DNA from: Chara braunii
Taxonomy: Eukaryota; Streptophyta; Charophyceae; Charales; Characeae
NCBI GenBank assembly: GCA_003427395.1
Contig: BFEA01000570.1
Span: forward strand, 728,352-765,875
DNA length: 37,524 nt
Direction of reading: 5' to 3'
The position numbers were made by a program, and so were the translations under genes. Below the pieces are notes generated by a model that saw only the letters and a program-made list of their open reading frames with translations, ran no database searches and had not been told where the DNA came from. Positions 19,073-29,560 of the stretch are shown here, in pieces; positions within the stretch are counted from its first letter, which is position 1, and each line of letters begins with the position of its first letter.

Positions 19073-19480
19073 CATCAAGCACTATAGTAGTAGGTGGCAG
19101 ATAAATTTGTTAGTATCCTTTATTTTGTTGTTTTACTTTTTTATTTTTAATTTCTGCTTTCTTTTTCTTATGATCTCTGAAAGTTTCTTTTAAACTTGCT
19201 ACAATTAATTTGTCCCAGATCAATGGCTAAATTCATTTTGAGGCAGAATATCAATCTTTCTGTCGCGATAGCACAGCATCGAGCACTATAGTAGTAGGTG
19301 GTAAATAAATTTGTTAGTCTCCTTTATTTTGTTGTTTTACTTTTTTATTTTTAATTTCTGCTTTCTTTTTCTTATGATCTCTGAAAGTTTCTTTTGAACT
19401 TGCTACAATTAATTTGTCCCAGATCAATGACTAGATTCATTTTAAGGCAGAATATCAATCTTTTTGTCGCGATAGCAGGG
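19073..19480 (+). repeat. Tandem direct duplication, 204-base unit
   Basis: Copies 19073-19276 and 19277-19480 are nearly identical (for example CACTATAGTAGTAGGTGG, TTTTACTTTTTTATTTTTAA, CTACAATTAATTTGTCCCAG and TGTCGCGATAGCA occur in both). A short third start (CTTCGAGCGCAG) follows at 19481. No coding content. Confidence 0.92.
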
Positions 19481-20430
19481 CTTCGAGCGCAGCTAGTCGA
19501 CCTGTCTCTGACTTCAATAAGAGTGGGGTGTTTGTGATGTGTTGACGAAGAGTTGCGTGCTCGCGCGCGGCTCAATAAGAACTAGGCGAAGGAGAAAGTA
19601 GATGCACAGCAGGAGATGGGGAGCAAGATGCGCAAGGGATACGGATGGTAGATGCACGGGCTGCAATAACGAAGATGGCACGCGGTTGGGAAAAGGCAGC
19701 GAGCAGAATACTGAGTAGAGGAGGAAGGGCACTCGTTGACCACGATTGCGGGTCGAGGACGAAGAGGAGAGAAAAACGAATAGCGCAAGGAAGGAGATGC
19801 GAGATTGGCACGCAGGAGAAGGGGGGAAGCATAATGGATAGTAAGGAGGAGGATGAGCAGAGTGTGAGGTAGGGGATGAAGACGAATGCTTGACAAAAGC
19901 AAAGGTGTGCACGAGGTAGAACAAGTACTACTAGGCATGAGTAAGTAGAAAAAGGTCGCACGTGGGGAGACGACAATTAGCGTGGGGAGGAAAAGGAACA
20001 TCGTGGGAGGAGAAAAAAAGAGCACCAAGGAAAAATGAATGAAAGTATCACGTGGGGAGAATAACATGAGTGTATCCAGGAAAAATAGCACGTGGAAACA
20101 AAACAAAGTTTACATTTGGGAGAAAGAGGAAGCACAAGCGAGGAGGACTATACACACGAGGGGAACGAATACGTGAACACAACATGAGGAAAGAAGACGA
20201 ATGTAAGCACAAAGTTAACACGAGAAAGAAGAAGTATGAATAAATTTGGAAACATTTATTGGGTTAACTTACCTGTGAATGTTACCCAACCCGAAGACTG
20301 CACCCCTCTTTCCAACTGACTGGAGTCAGAAAGATACCTTGTGTACGTTCGTTATCATTATTATATAATAAAATAATTATGATTATTATTGTTATTCAAG
20401 TAATTATTATTATTATTACTATGAAGATTT
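19481..20430 (+). repeat. Purine-rich block with AGAAAGATA motif and ATT-rich end
   Basis: A long purine-rich plus strand contains several CACGTGG words (near 19955, 20050 and 20090). It then has TCAGAAAGATACCTTGT (about 20325-20341) and an ATT/ATA-rich tract. The order purine-rich, CAGAAAGATA.CTTGT, ATT repeat recurs at 22790-23408, so this is probably a dispersed element. The large minus-strand Ser/Pro/Leu frames across it are composition shadows. Confidence 0.45.
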
Positions 20431-20594
20431 TCATGACTGACCGGTCACTTGGGCGTGATGGCCCCAGGGCTCTGACGCCCGGGATACCCGGGCACGGGAA
20501 AAAAAAAAGAAAAAACTAGCGGTGTTTTTTTTTCTCGCTCTTTGAAAGGAGCCCAAATATGGGTTCATTTCTTCTTTTTACTGTTGACTGTCAA

Positions 20595-20840
20595 GGGGGG
20601 GTAAGGGGAGTATAAATGAATTTCAAAGGGGCTAAAGGGATTTAAAGGGGGTTCTTAGTGTGATTTGGTTGTTTTCTTTTTCATCTTCAGTTCCGTGAGG
20701 AATTTTGATGTGACCCTTAGCCAAAAGTTATTTGTACCTGAGCTACCAAATCCACATGGGCTCTGGTGCCCGACTGTGCAACCGGGCTCAGGCAGGTCCG
20801 GGCCAATTGCCCAGGTTGCCCGGGTTCCCAGGGCAAGTCC
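20595..20840 (+). repeat. Dispersed repeat R1, copy
   Basis: AGTATAAATGAATTTCAAAGG, GGGCTAAAGGGATTTAAAGG, TTTGATGTGACCCTTAGCC, AAAAGTTATTTGTACCTGAGC and a tail rich in CCCGGGC follow the order of the copies at 4298-4530 and 7607-7890. Confidence 0.65.
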
Positions 20841-20997
20841 AAAAACCAAGCAAAAGAAAAAAAAATAGAAAAAATGAAGGCGGGGCTAATTTGCGCTCCC
20901 CGAGATCATTCAAAATTTGTGATGTTTTCAATTTTTTGGTTAGTTTCATGCCTTCTAAGGGGGTTGGGGGTTGGGGGTGGTGCGAGGGTTTCGTGCC

Positions 20998-21125
20998 TTT
21001 TTCTTCTTCTTCTTCTTCTTATGCTTCTTCTTCTTCTTCTTCTTCTTCTTCTTCTTCTCCTTCTCCTCCTCCTTTTACGTGTTCTTTTTTTTCTCCTTCA
21101 TGCTCCTCCTCCTCCTCTTCCTCCC
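20998..21125 (+). repeat. (TTC)n / (CTC)n-rich tract
   Basis: An imperfect TTC repeat grading into CTC. It produces long Phe, Ser or Leu shadow frames. Confidence 0.9.
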
Positions 21126-21401
21126 CTTCTTCTTCTTCTTTGTCTTCCTCCCCCCCATATTAGATTGTTCGGACCCCCTCCCGACCCATCCCGACCCTTC
21201 CTCGCCCATGGGCGGGAAGAGTTGAAAAAACGTTCCGAGTCTTCCGACAGGATTGGCGGGGCATAGATAGATACATAGAAAAGGTGGGGATGGGTCTGGA
21301 TGGGTGGGGAACGGTCGGGATGCATCGGAAGGGGGTCTGGATAGGGTTAGAAGGGGGTCGGAAAGGTTGGGGATGAGTTCGGGATGGGCGGAGAAGGGTC
21401 G

Positions 21402-21404
<3 letters not shown>

Positions 21405-21471
<67 letters not shown>
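21405..21471. repeat. (TC)n bordering an assembly gap
   Basis: A TC run that enters the N stretch starting at 21472. The run resumes on the other side, so the gap probably lies within one long microsatellite. Confidence 0.95.
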
Positions 21472-21790
21472 NNNNNNNNNNNNNNNNNNNNNNNNNNNNN
21501 NNNNNNNNNNNNNNNNNNNNNNNNNNNNNNNNNNNNNNNNNNNNNNNNNNNNNNNNNNNNNNNNNNNNNNNNNNNNNNNNNNNNNNNNNNNNNNNNNNNN
21601 NNNNNNNNNNNNNNNNNNNNNNNNNNNNNNNNNNNNNNNNNNNNNNNNNNNNNNNNNNNNNNNNNNNNNNNNNNNNNNNNNNNNNNNNNNNNNNNNNNNN
21701 NNNNNNNNNNNNNNNNNNNNNNNNNNNNNNNNNNNNNNNNNNNNNNNNNNNNNNNNNNNNNNNNNNNNNNNNNNNNNNNNNNNNNNNNNN
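21472..21790. other. Assembly gap (319 N)
   Basis: Run of N flanked on both sides by CT repeat. Nothing can be said about the missing sequence; the length may be an estimate. Confidence 0.99.
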
Positions 21791-21872
<82 letters not shown>

Positions 21873-21911
21873 AAGAATAGCGAAGAAGGAGAAAAAAACG
21901 AAGAAGAAGCC

Positions 21912-21958
<47 letters not shown>

Positions 21959-21994
21959 AGAAGAAGAAGAAGAAGAAGAAGAAGAAGAAGAAGA
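21791..21994. repeat. (CT)n, (CT)n and (AAG)n tracts
   Basis: CT runs at 21791-21870 and 21914-21956, separated by an A/G-rich spacer, then an AAG run at about 21957-21994. Confidence 0.95.
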
Positions 21995-22022
21995 TCGAGA
22001 ATAGGAACTAAGCTTTTGTGAT

Positions 22023-22284
22023 GGTAGTGACGACCTTGCGATGGCGATGGGCAAGGGCAACAACGGCGGCAGCATCGAGGGCAACTCTGACGATGGCAGC
22101 GACGATAGCACCTTCGACCTTGACGATGGCGACGGGCAACGAGACCAGGGTGACGGACCGAGACGCGAGGGGGATGGAGTTCGAATTCAAACTCTACGCG
22201 TCTACAACCAATCCACCCTCAGCGAGGGAGCCCGGAGGTCCTAGCGTCCCTCAACCACCTTCATCTAGGTCGTCGATTTGCTAG
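22023..22284 (+). other. GC-rich low-complexity open frame
   Basis: GACGATGGC-type words give either an acidic Asp/Gly-rich frame (22041-22244) or an Ala/Thr-rich frame (22018-22284). Both are ATG-initiated, but neither has a motif. It may be a decayed exon or simple repeat expansion. No assignment. Confidence 0.15.
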
Positions 22285-22464
22285 ATCAACGGCAAAGGGG
22301 GGCTCAATTTCGAACCAAAAAAACGAGGGCCTTTAAGCCTTCGTTTTTTTTTCTCTCACACCCATTTTGTTCAATAGGGCCGGGGGAACCCCTACAGGAC
22401 GTGAATGCTGAAAAAAAAAAAAAAAATTTGTGCAGTATTGGATCAGTACCCCAGCCTGGCCCAC

Positions 22465-22680
22465 CTGCTTGGTCGGGCCACCCGGGTAGGACCTATCGCA
22501 GCCACAACGACCCGTGTCGCACGGCTGATAGCCCAAGTTTGTACTGCAATTTTACACAACATTTGTTTTTTTAGGTTTTTTTTTTTTTTTTTTTTGCACT
22601 GTGGTTGCCCGGGCCCATGCCCGGGGGTCATGCCCGGTCGCCAAACCGGGCGTGACATCGGGATACGGGCGCCCGGGATA
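22465..22680 (+). repeat. Dispersed repeat R1, copy
   Basis: It contains the family segment AAGTTTGTACTGCAATTTTA, then CACAACATTTG, a T run, and a GC-rich tail of GCCCGGGCCCATGCCCGGG type with overlapping palindromes. The tail is the most GC-rich of all the copies. Confidence 0.6.
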
Positions 22681-22686
22681 TCTCCC

Positions 22687-22687
<1 letters not shown>

Positions 22688-22750
<63 letters not shown>
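22688..22750. repeat. (ATT)n microsatellite
   Basis: About 21 uninterrupted ATT units directly after the R1 copy. Confidence 0.96.
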
Positions 22751-22789
22751 TGATCTTGGTCGTGATTATGGTTATGTACGTTTGGGGAC

Positions 22790-23357
22790 GGAAAGAGGAA
22801 GAACGGGGAGAAACTTACCCCATGTGAACTCGTTGTAACGGTAGCAGAACTAATGACTAGAGATTAAATGAAAGTTGATATAGTGGGAAAAAGATTGAAG
22901 AGGGAGAAGGCGAAAGGAGAGGGGGATTGCTTGTTAGGTAGAAAAAAATGAGAGAATGAAAAGGGACTAGATGATGGATAGAGAAGGTGAAACAAGGGAA
23001 GGAGGATGAGAGAAGCAATGAGGATCAAAGTGAATGAGGAGAAATATGAGAATAATGTAGATGGAGGAGGCACAGGTGCAGAAGAAGAAGAGTAGAAAGG
23101 TGATAGAGAGATAAAAGCAAAAAATCAACAATGACCGAGAAGGAGAAAAAAAAAGAAATTCATGAGAAAAAGATGAAGAAGAGGAGAAGAGGGAATAGGA
23201 GAGAAATGATTCACACAAAGAGAGAAAGAGAGTACTTATCTTAGAGGGGGGGGGGACACAAATTGTCGGCCCCTGAATACAATGCTTTCGATCTTTGACT
23301 GTACCGGATCAGAAAGATAGCTTGTACACAATCGTTTACATTATTGTTTCGTTATTA

Positions 23358-23408
<51 letters not shown>
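22790..23408 (+). repeat. Purine-rich block with AGAAAGATA motif and (ATT)n end
   Basis: A purine-rich plus strand (22860-23235) is followed by GGATCAGAAAGATAGCTTGT and then (ATT)n at 23358-23408. It repeats the arrangement at 19481-20430. The minus-strand frames are Ser/Phe/Leu-rich composition shadows. Confidence 0.45.
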
Positions 23409-25574
23409 TTTGTTGTATTGGTCATCGGTGGAGATCTCTCTTCTCATGGTTATTTTCCTTCATGGTTGCTTTCTCGTTCGTAGTCAGTCATCCTGATCAT
23501 ATCGTACCATCCAAAGGTATAGGCCGACTTTGATATTGTATTTACGTTGTTAGTATAAAAGTAGAGAAGCGGGTAAGAAAGAAGAGGATCGTGCAAAAGA
23601 AAGGCGAAGATGAGAGCGAGGAGGAAAAGGTAAAGGCAAAGGGGAGGAAGTGAAGGTCGGAACTGGCGAGAGATAGAGCAGAGGGAAGAAAGGGATGGAA
23701 AAGATGGGGAGAAGGCGAGTCGTGATGTACTGAGGATGACGATCGTGGGAACACAATCATTGGGATCGCGCCCTTCATCGAAGGCAACAAGGAATCTGAA
23801 TGTTTAACTCAAACAAATAATTGCAGTGGTCCCATCAAAGGATGACACAATGTGATTTTTGCCCAGTGCTCGTTTTTTGCACCGACCCTGCTGGCATTCT
23901 TCACTACTCCACGACCGTGCAATTATAGTCTCATCCTTTTTTGTCATATTTTATGACCTACTATGTTAGTTCTTATTGAAGTTGTGTTGTGGTAGTATTC
24001 GTTATGCTTAAGTCTGGTCATGAGGGTGATCATATCCGTCGGGTTTGTGTTAACGGAGGCTTTGCAGTGCTTGTTTTTGTGCTTCGATTCATGAATCCTA
24101 GTTCATGACCATTGTTGCATCGCTAGTGTCTGCGATTGTACTCGTTTTTTGGGTAGACTGAAGTTGTGTTCATTTTTTAGTAGTTGTTGCCATCTTTCAT
24201 ATGCGGTTGCCTTTCGTTCCAACATGGCTCTCCTTCCGTGCAAAGGTCATATTCGTGGGTATTTGTCGAATAATTGCTCTTGAGTGTAGTATGCATCTGA
24301 TCAGGATCAAGAATGAGCGTGCAAAATAAAGGAAGAATGCGCACAAGACAGGGGAGACTGCGCACGTTCGGAGGCTTAGCCTCTTGATGAGCAGGTAAAA
24401 CTCCAACAAAATAGTTGTTTTTGGGCCTTGCAAGCAAATGCGTACCCTGTCGGATCGCACACACACACTCAAGCACTTAGGCGCACATACATGGGTCAGC
24501 ACGCGCATACGCAGACTTAGAAACACACAAGCAAATAAAAATGACAATAATAAATTGTTGTGCCGAAGACAAAATGACGTGGGTTAGAATAAAAGTGATG
24601 TCATGGTGTACGATAACGATACTTTCTGCAATGAAGATGTAGGTAGCAACGGGATGAAAAGTGGAGGGTCCAACTGTTTCAATATAACTGTGCGAATGAA
24701 CACGTGGTGCCTTGTGCTCAATGCTTTCGATAGTAAGTTCACGATTGCGCATAGCAGATTGTGTATGAGAGAACGTACACATTCGTGATTTTCAGTCATG
24801 ATTATGATTATGAACTTGAACGTTCTGGCAATCACCATCATTACTTGTGATTGTGTACATGTTCATGCCTTTTGTTGGTATTCCTGATTGCGTGTATGTC
24901 TCTGTTTTACTTCTCATTTTTGTATCCCCAAAAGAGTCGAGACCATGTTCATATTCCTCTCCTACTCGTGATCTTGACTGTGTGCAAATTGATGTCGTGT
25001 TTGTTGTATTCGTCTTTCATAAACTCTGTTCAAACTTGTGTTCTTGGTGTTTCAATCATGGTTATGCTTGCACTCTCCTTTTGTGACCATTATAAATTCG
25101 CAATGCCCATGACTTTGATTACTTGGTCAAAATAACCAACAAATGTGGATGGGAGTAGAAAAGAGGAGGGCAGAAGTCAGAGAAGGAATGAACAAAAGAA
25201 AAAAGACAAAGAAGAGGGTGTTGACAAGTAAGAAAGAAAATGACGAGGGAGAGAGAGCAGGGGGTGAGATGGTACTGAAGGGGAAGAACGAACACTCACC
25301 TCAACCGCCAGCACGTCGACCTAATAATGTGAAAAAAATCGAGCATCGAGTTGCAGGGTTTCCCTCCCTTGAGCAAACAAGCACCTCACGACTATAATAA
25401 CTTTATCAGACTGTCTGTTCGACTATATGTTATGTATGTTATTGACTTTCTTGAAAACAAAGCATCGATAAGGGAAAAAAACTATAGGCTGTTTAAAAAA
25501 CTTTGTCATAAGAAAGGAAGGAACATTAAATGTACTAACAAATCACCTAGTTCGGTTGAGATTGGAGAAAAGTA
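23409..25574. other. No recognisable gene
   Basis: A third purine-rich stretch (23560-23740) lacks the ATT tail. The rest has mixed composition. Frames at 24177-24547, 24477-24841 and 24847-25135 have no motif. A CA-rich patch lies near 24455-24530. Confidence 0.4.
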
Positions 25575-26272
25575 GTAGAGTGGAGACTCCATAGTGAGTC
25601 GTTCTACCGCTTGTATGCATTTGTACATATAATGTTTAGTATTGGACAAATAGTGGGATGTTCCAGTGTGAGTTATCCTAGTGTTTGTCCGCATGTGTCC
25701 TGTTTGTAAGAATTATATGTCTGTTATCGAACTGATAGTAGGCGGCTTCAGTGAGGGGCGTCCCCTACTCTGAATAGTCTTGAAGAGTAAAGTACTTCAA
25801 TGAGAGTCGCTCTATTACTTGTTCCATACTAAGACGACTGATTATTGAAGGGTGGTGGGGTGCTTTAGTGTGTGTTACCTTACTACATGTTTGAACCAAT
25901 AATTTGTCTGATATTGAAACAGTGGTGGGATGCTTCAAAGCAGACTATCCTACTGCTTATGTGACATAAAGTTATATGTGCGTCATATGGTATTGGGCAA
26001 GCGAGATGAAGACCCTAGTGTGAGTCATTATGCCGCTTGCCTGTGTGTAGATCATTTATACATATGTGTCTAAATATATATACTGACAATCTTATAATAG
26101 ACGAATAACAAAATGTCTCCAGTGTGAGTCACTTTAATGCTCGCCTATATATTAAAATGGTAATAGGAGGCTCCAGTGTGGCTCACCCTATTACTTGTTT
26201 GACCCTGATTGGCATTAAAGGGGGTATGAATCGTGAGAATTGAAGAGAAGGTTAACAACAGTCGTATTTTTC

Positions 26273-26660
26273 ATCACCACTTCAGGACACCCTTCACCAC
26301 TTCAGGATGCAGTCTGCCTAAACATGTGGTTTTCGGGGTCTTCGAACCTTTCACCACTTCAGGACCATTCAGGTCTGAAAATCCTGAATGGTCCTGAAGT
26401 GGTGAAAGCTCCGAAGACCCTGAGAACCACCTGTTTAGGCAGGCTGAATCCTCAAGTGGTGAAGGGTGGTTTTCATGGTCTTCAGACCTTTCACCACTTC
26501 AGGACCATTCATGATTTTCAGACTGCCCAAAACTCTCACATGACAACTTCANGACACCCTTCACCACTTCAGGATGCANCCTGCCTAAACAGGTGGTTTT
26601 CAGGGTCTTTGGACCTTTCACCACTTCAGGACCATTCAGGATTTTCAGAGTTGTGGAGAA
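26273..26660. mobile_element. Foldback element with long hairpin
   Basis: A segment of about 88 bases (CACCACTTCAGGATGCAGTC ... ACCATTCAGG, 26285-26372) is followed after a 9-base loop by its imperfect reverse complement (about 26382-26470). Partial direct copies follow at about 26470-26530 and 26549-26660. The hairpin would be about 180-190 nt long as RNA. Two single N at 26551 and 26579 mark uncertain bases. It lies inside the minisatellite array between two of its units. The 143-codon frame across it is a shadow. Confidence 0.8.
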
Positions 26661-27021
26661 TTGGCAGGTAGTGAAATACACTAGTGCGAATTGTCATACT
26701 GCTTGCTTGAGTGCGTTTAATGCGTAAATATATATGTAAAATATGGTTGTGTACTGATTATTTACATGCAACTTGTTTGACTAACATTAAACCAGTAGTA
26801 GGATACTCCAGTGAGGGTTATCCTGCTACTTGTTTGAGTCAGACTGCGAAGTATCACAAGGTTGTCGGGGAATCTAGTGAAAGTCAACTTATTACCAGCT
26901 TGAATCTAAACTAACTGTTAGTGACCAAATAGTAGGATACTCCAATGTGAGTCATTTTACAACTTGTTTTCTGCTTGCTTGCATACAATCTGCTCAAACG
27001 GGTAATAGGATACTCTAATGA

Positions 27022-27315
27022 ACTGACATTTTGTTAAAACTGATATTTTTTTCTAAATTCACGAAAGTGGACTTAGTCAAAATTTCATTTCTCATCAGGT
27101 GAGAAAGTGGTTTTCTCACTTTGTTCATCTGATGTACCTCAACGTACAGTACCGTTAATATATATCCGATGGTCAGATCATCGAGAGTCGTCACGACACC
27201 GGATGATCCGATCATCCGACGTCATGGGGACGAAAAAACACTAAAATATGTTGTTTTTTTATACGCTGAATTTCGTGAATTTAAAAAAAAATGTCAGTTT
27301 TAACGAAATGTCAGT
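27022..27315. mobile_element. MITE with 45-bp terminal inverted repeats
   Basis: The left end (ACTGACATTTTGTTAAAACT ... AAATTCACGAAA, 27022-27066) and the right end (27271-27315) are inverted copies with about four differences. TAATGA flanks both sides (27016-27021 and 27316-27321), giving a 4-6 base target duplication depending on where the terminus is drawn. Removing the element and one TAATGA restores a minisatellite unit (ATACTCTAATGAGGGTCATC). The 294-base body has no coding capacity but contains further short palindromes (27104-27119; near 27202-27222). Superfamily not assigned. Confidence 0.9.
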
Positions 27316-27410
27316 TAATGAGGGTCATCCTACTACTTATTTGAAGTTGGTCTGCGCAATATAAAAAAAAAGTAGTGAGGGGCTCAAGTGAGGGTCGGAT
27401 AATTATCTTT

Positions 27411-29194
27411 CAAGATACGATCGGATAGGGAATCCTAGGGATTACTTATTTAGAGGAAATCGTCCTCCGTTATATTTGAAATTTAGATTGCAGAATTTCA
27501 TATGGGGTCATATGAACAACAAAGGGGTGTTGAAACAGTATTCGTATGTGTTTGATTGCAAGTCGTTTTAACCAAAAACATTCATTATGAGTCTATATAA
27601 GACTACATGTTGTTGCCTTATGCTTACAGGTCGGTTTGCTGACTCAATCCTTACTCACCCTCGATACCTACACTTTGCATCGATCCTTCCACTAAAAGGT
27701 ATTTCTTATTTCTTGGTCATTGTCAAAAGGGGTTGTGGTTGGTAAAAAAAAATCTTCAATGAGTAGAGTCAGATATGGACGAATGACTAAGTCGGAAAGG
27801 TGAATGTCTGAGGTTTGAAAGTGTTAGTGCAATGTGGGTGAAAGTGAACAAATGATTGACTCTGTTATAATTGTGCAATGTGTTTGGGTCCTGTTTTGCA
27901 TGTCATTAAAATTATTATCCATATTATGGTACTCACTGTGTAACTCTGTTGATAAAATTATGCTCATCTGAATCTCGACTCAGACTCTTATCGACGTGTA
28001 ATCTTGTACGTGTAGTTTGGATACCCGACTAATATCTTTCTTGATGTTAAGCAGATGAAGATCATTGGCATGTCCAAAAACCTTATACATTTCATATTTC
28101 ATTAAAGGTCATAAGCCTATCTTGATTTGTGATGCATGATTGAAAGGGCGAGAACCTATGTTTGTTTTTCCTCCAAATGTCAAAAAAATACGCATTCTTA
28201 TGTTTATTTTTGCTTGTGTAAAAATGTAAAGATATCTCCTTGCATTTAAGTCTCAACTCTTGAAGCCTATTCATTATTAGTATACCTATCGAAAATGATT
28301 TGTTTAGCATTAATAACTTATGGGATAAGGGCAAATAGATCAATATGTTGCATACGCGATAGTTCGTTAGTCAAGTCGAACTGAATCTTAAGTCGGTCAA
28401 GGAGATCAGCGCCCCGAAGACCGATATTCCAACAAGTCAGTCTTAAGCGTTATACCATGCCTATGTCTGTGCTACAATGATCGAGCAAACGCCTCAACAC
28501 GGATACGCCTACCTAAGGGTGGTGACAACCCCTCAGGTAAAGGTGAGTTGTACCTCGCGAAACTTTGTCCTGTCGTAGGGAGTCGTGAGAGGTATAGTTG
28601 ACAAGCACAATCAAAATATTTTTTTCACTGACTCAAAGCAACAACTTACTCATGTATGACACGACCGTGAAGTCCGACACTTACCGCAATGTGTGGGACC
28701 GTCGTGCTCGACAACGATGGGTGTTAGATGTAGGGAAAGAAAAAGCCAAAGAGTTGAAAGGTTAAGGTAAAAGAGGTATGATAGGTAGTGATGGTCTACG
28801 AAGACCAAGACACTCGATCTAAGAGGTTTTAGTTTAGTTAAAAGGAATGCCCGTCTTTCTAACCAGGATACTCGGTTCCTTAGGGCTATAGTAGGTCACT
28901 AGGAGAGTGTCCGCAAAGCTTGGAATTCGTTCCACTAGGTCGAGCTAGTCTCAGGGGCCTAACAGATCGGTAGTAGTAGCTAGTAGTCGATGATAGGATG
29001 GTTGCAAACAATTAAACTGTCTCATAATTGCACAATGATTTTATTCTCTGCATTTCCAATTTCAACGGATGTCTCGAAGGACGTTTTGAGGCTCTCTCCT
29101 CCAAAGTGTGCCACCAAATGCGTCTATTTAGAATATGATACTTCCTTTTTCGTGTGGTACAAAATTTAGGCATCTGAGAAAATCGGAACGAAAA
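27411..29194. other. No recognisable gene; a TATA-like site at 27592-27601
   Basis: TCTATATAAG at about 27592-27601 looks like a plant TATA box, but no open frame follows. The stretch could include LTR or other element sequence; I see no repeat ends or motif that would show it. The open frame 28092-28343 (minus) has no motif. Confidence 0.4.
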
Positions 29195-29560
29195 ATTATT
29201 ACAAAGAAAACAAAAAAGGGAAAAGCCATGTGAACTTGAATCAAAATGAAATCAATTGAAAGCGTTCAACTAGTTGCAACGGTAGAAGATCATGAAAGAG
29301 TTCAATGTGATGACGACAAGGGCACCAAATGTGTCCAAACAATGCGACACAAAAAGATCGGGGATGCAGAAGAGATTTATTAAAAAAAAGAAGAAGAAAA
29401 AAGACGTAGCCGAACTGAAATCAAAATGAAATGCAGTGCAATGGTTCTCAGTCGAATTGCAAAAGTAGGTAGAAGGGCATGGAGGAGCTGAATCTGGCGA
29501 CGTTAACAGAGTGAAGAGGCCTTTAATGGCTTGACGATGGTAGGGTGAAGGGGTGGAGGA
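29195..29560 (+). repeat. Diverged tandem duplication, about 187-base unit
   Basis: Two successive segments share an order of words: an AAAGAAAA-rich start, AGCC..GTGAACTTGAATC or GTAGCCGAACTGAAATC, CAAAATGAAAT, TTGCAA..GTAG, then GATGACG or GGCGACG. Identity is moderate. No coding content. Confidence 0.5.

Larger units (their letters stand above)
25575..27410 (+). repeat. Degenerate stem-loop minisatellite array
   Basis: About 14-16 diverged units spaced roughly 50-110 bases apart share a core like AGTAGGATACTCCAGTG, AGGGTTATCCTGCTACTTG. The core folds on itself: AGTAGGATA pairs with TATCCTGCTACT around a loop of about 13 bases. Clear units start near 25651, 25853, 25925, 26161, 26792, 26930 and 27001. 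In the 26161 unit the arms read TAATAGG and CCCTATTA, a paired change relative to the 26792 unit. The array is interrupted by a foldback element and a MITE. Weak units near 25790 and 26003 make the count approximate. Confidence 0.75.

Noticed and set aside
19572-20106. Three overlapping minus-strand frames of 134-174 codons, Ser/Pro/Leu-rich
   Set aside because: They arise from strong purine bias on the plus strand, which removes stops in antisense; no motif.
22041-22284. Acidic Asp/Gly-rich protein
   Set aside because: Low-complexity GACGATGGC-type DNA with an alternative frame of equal length; no conserved feature or splice support.
27592-27601. TATA box as promoter of a gene
   Set aside because: No open frame or splice-supported exon follows; kept only as a note.
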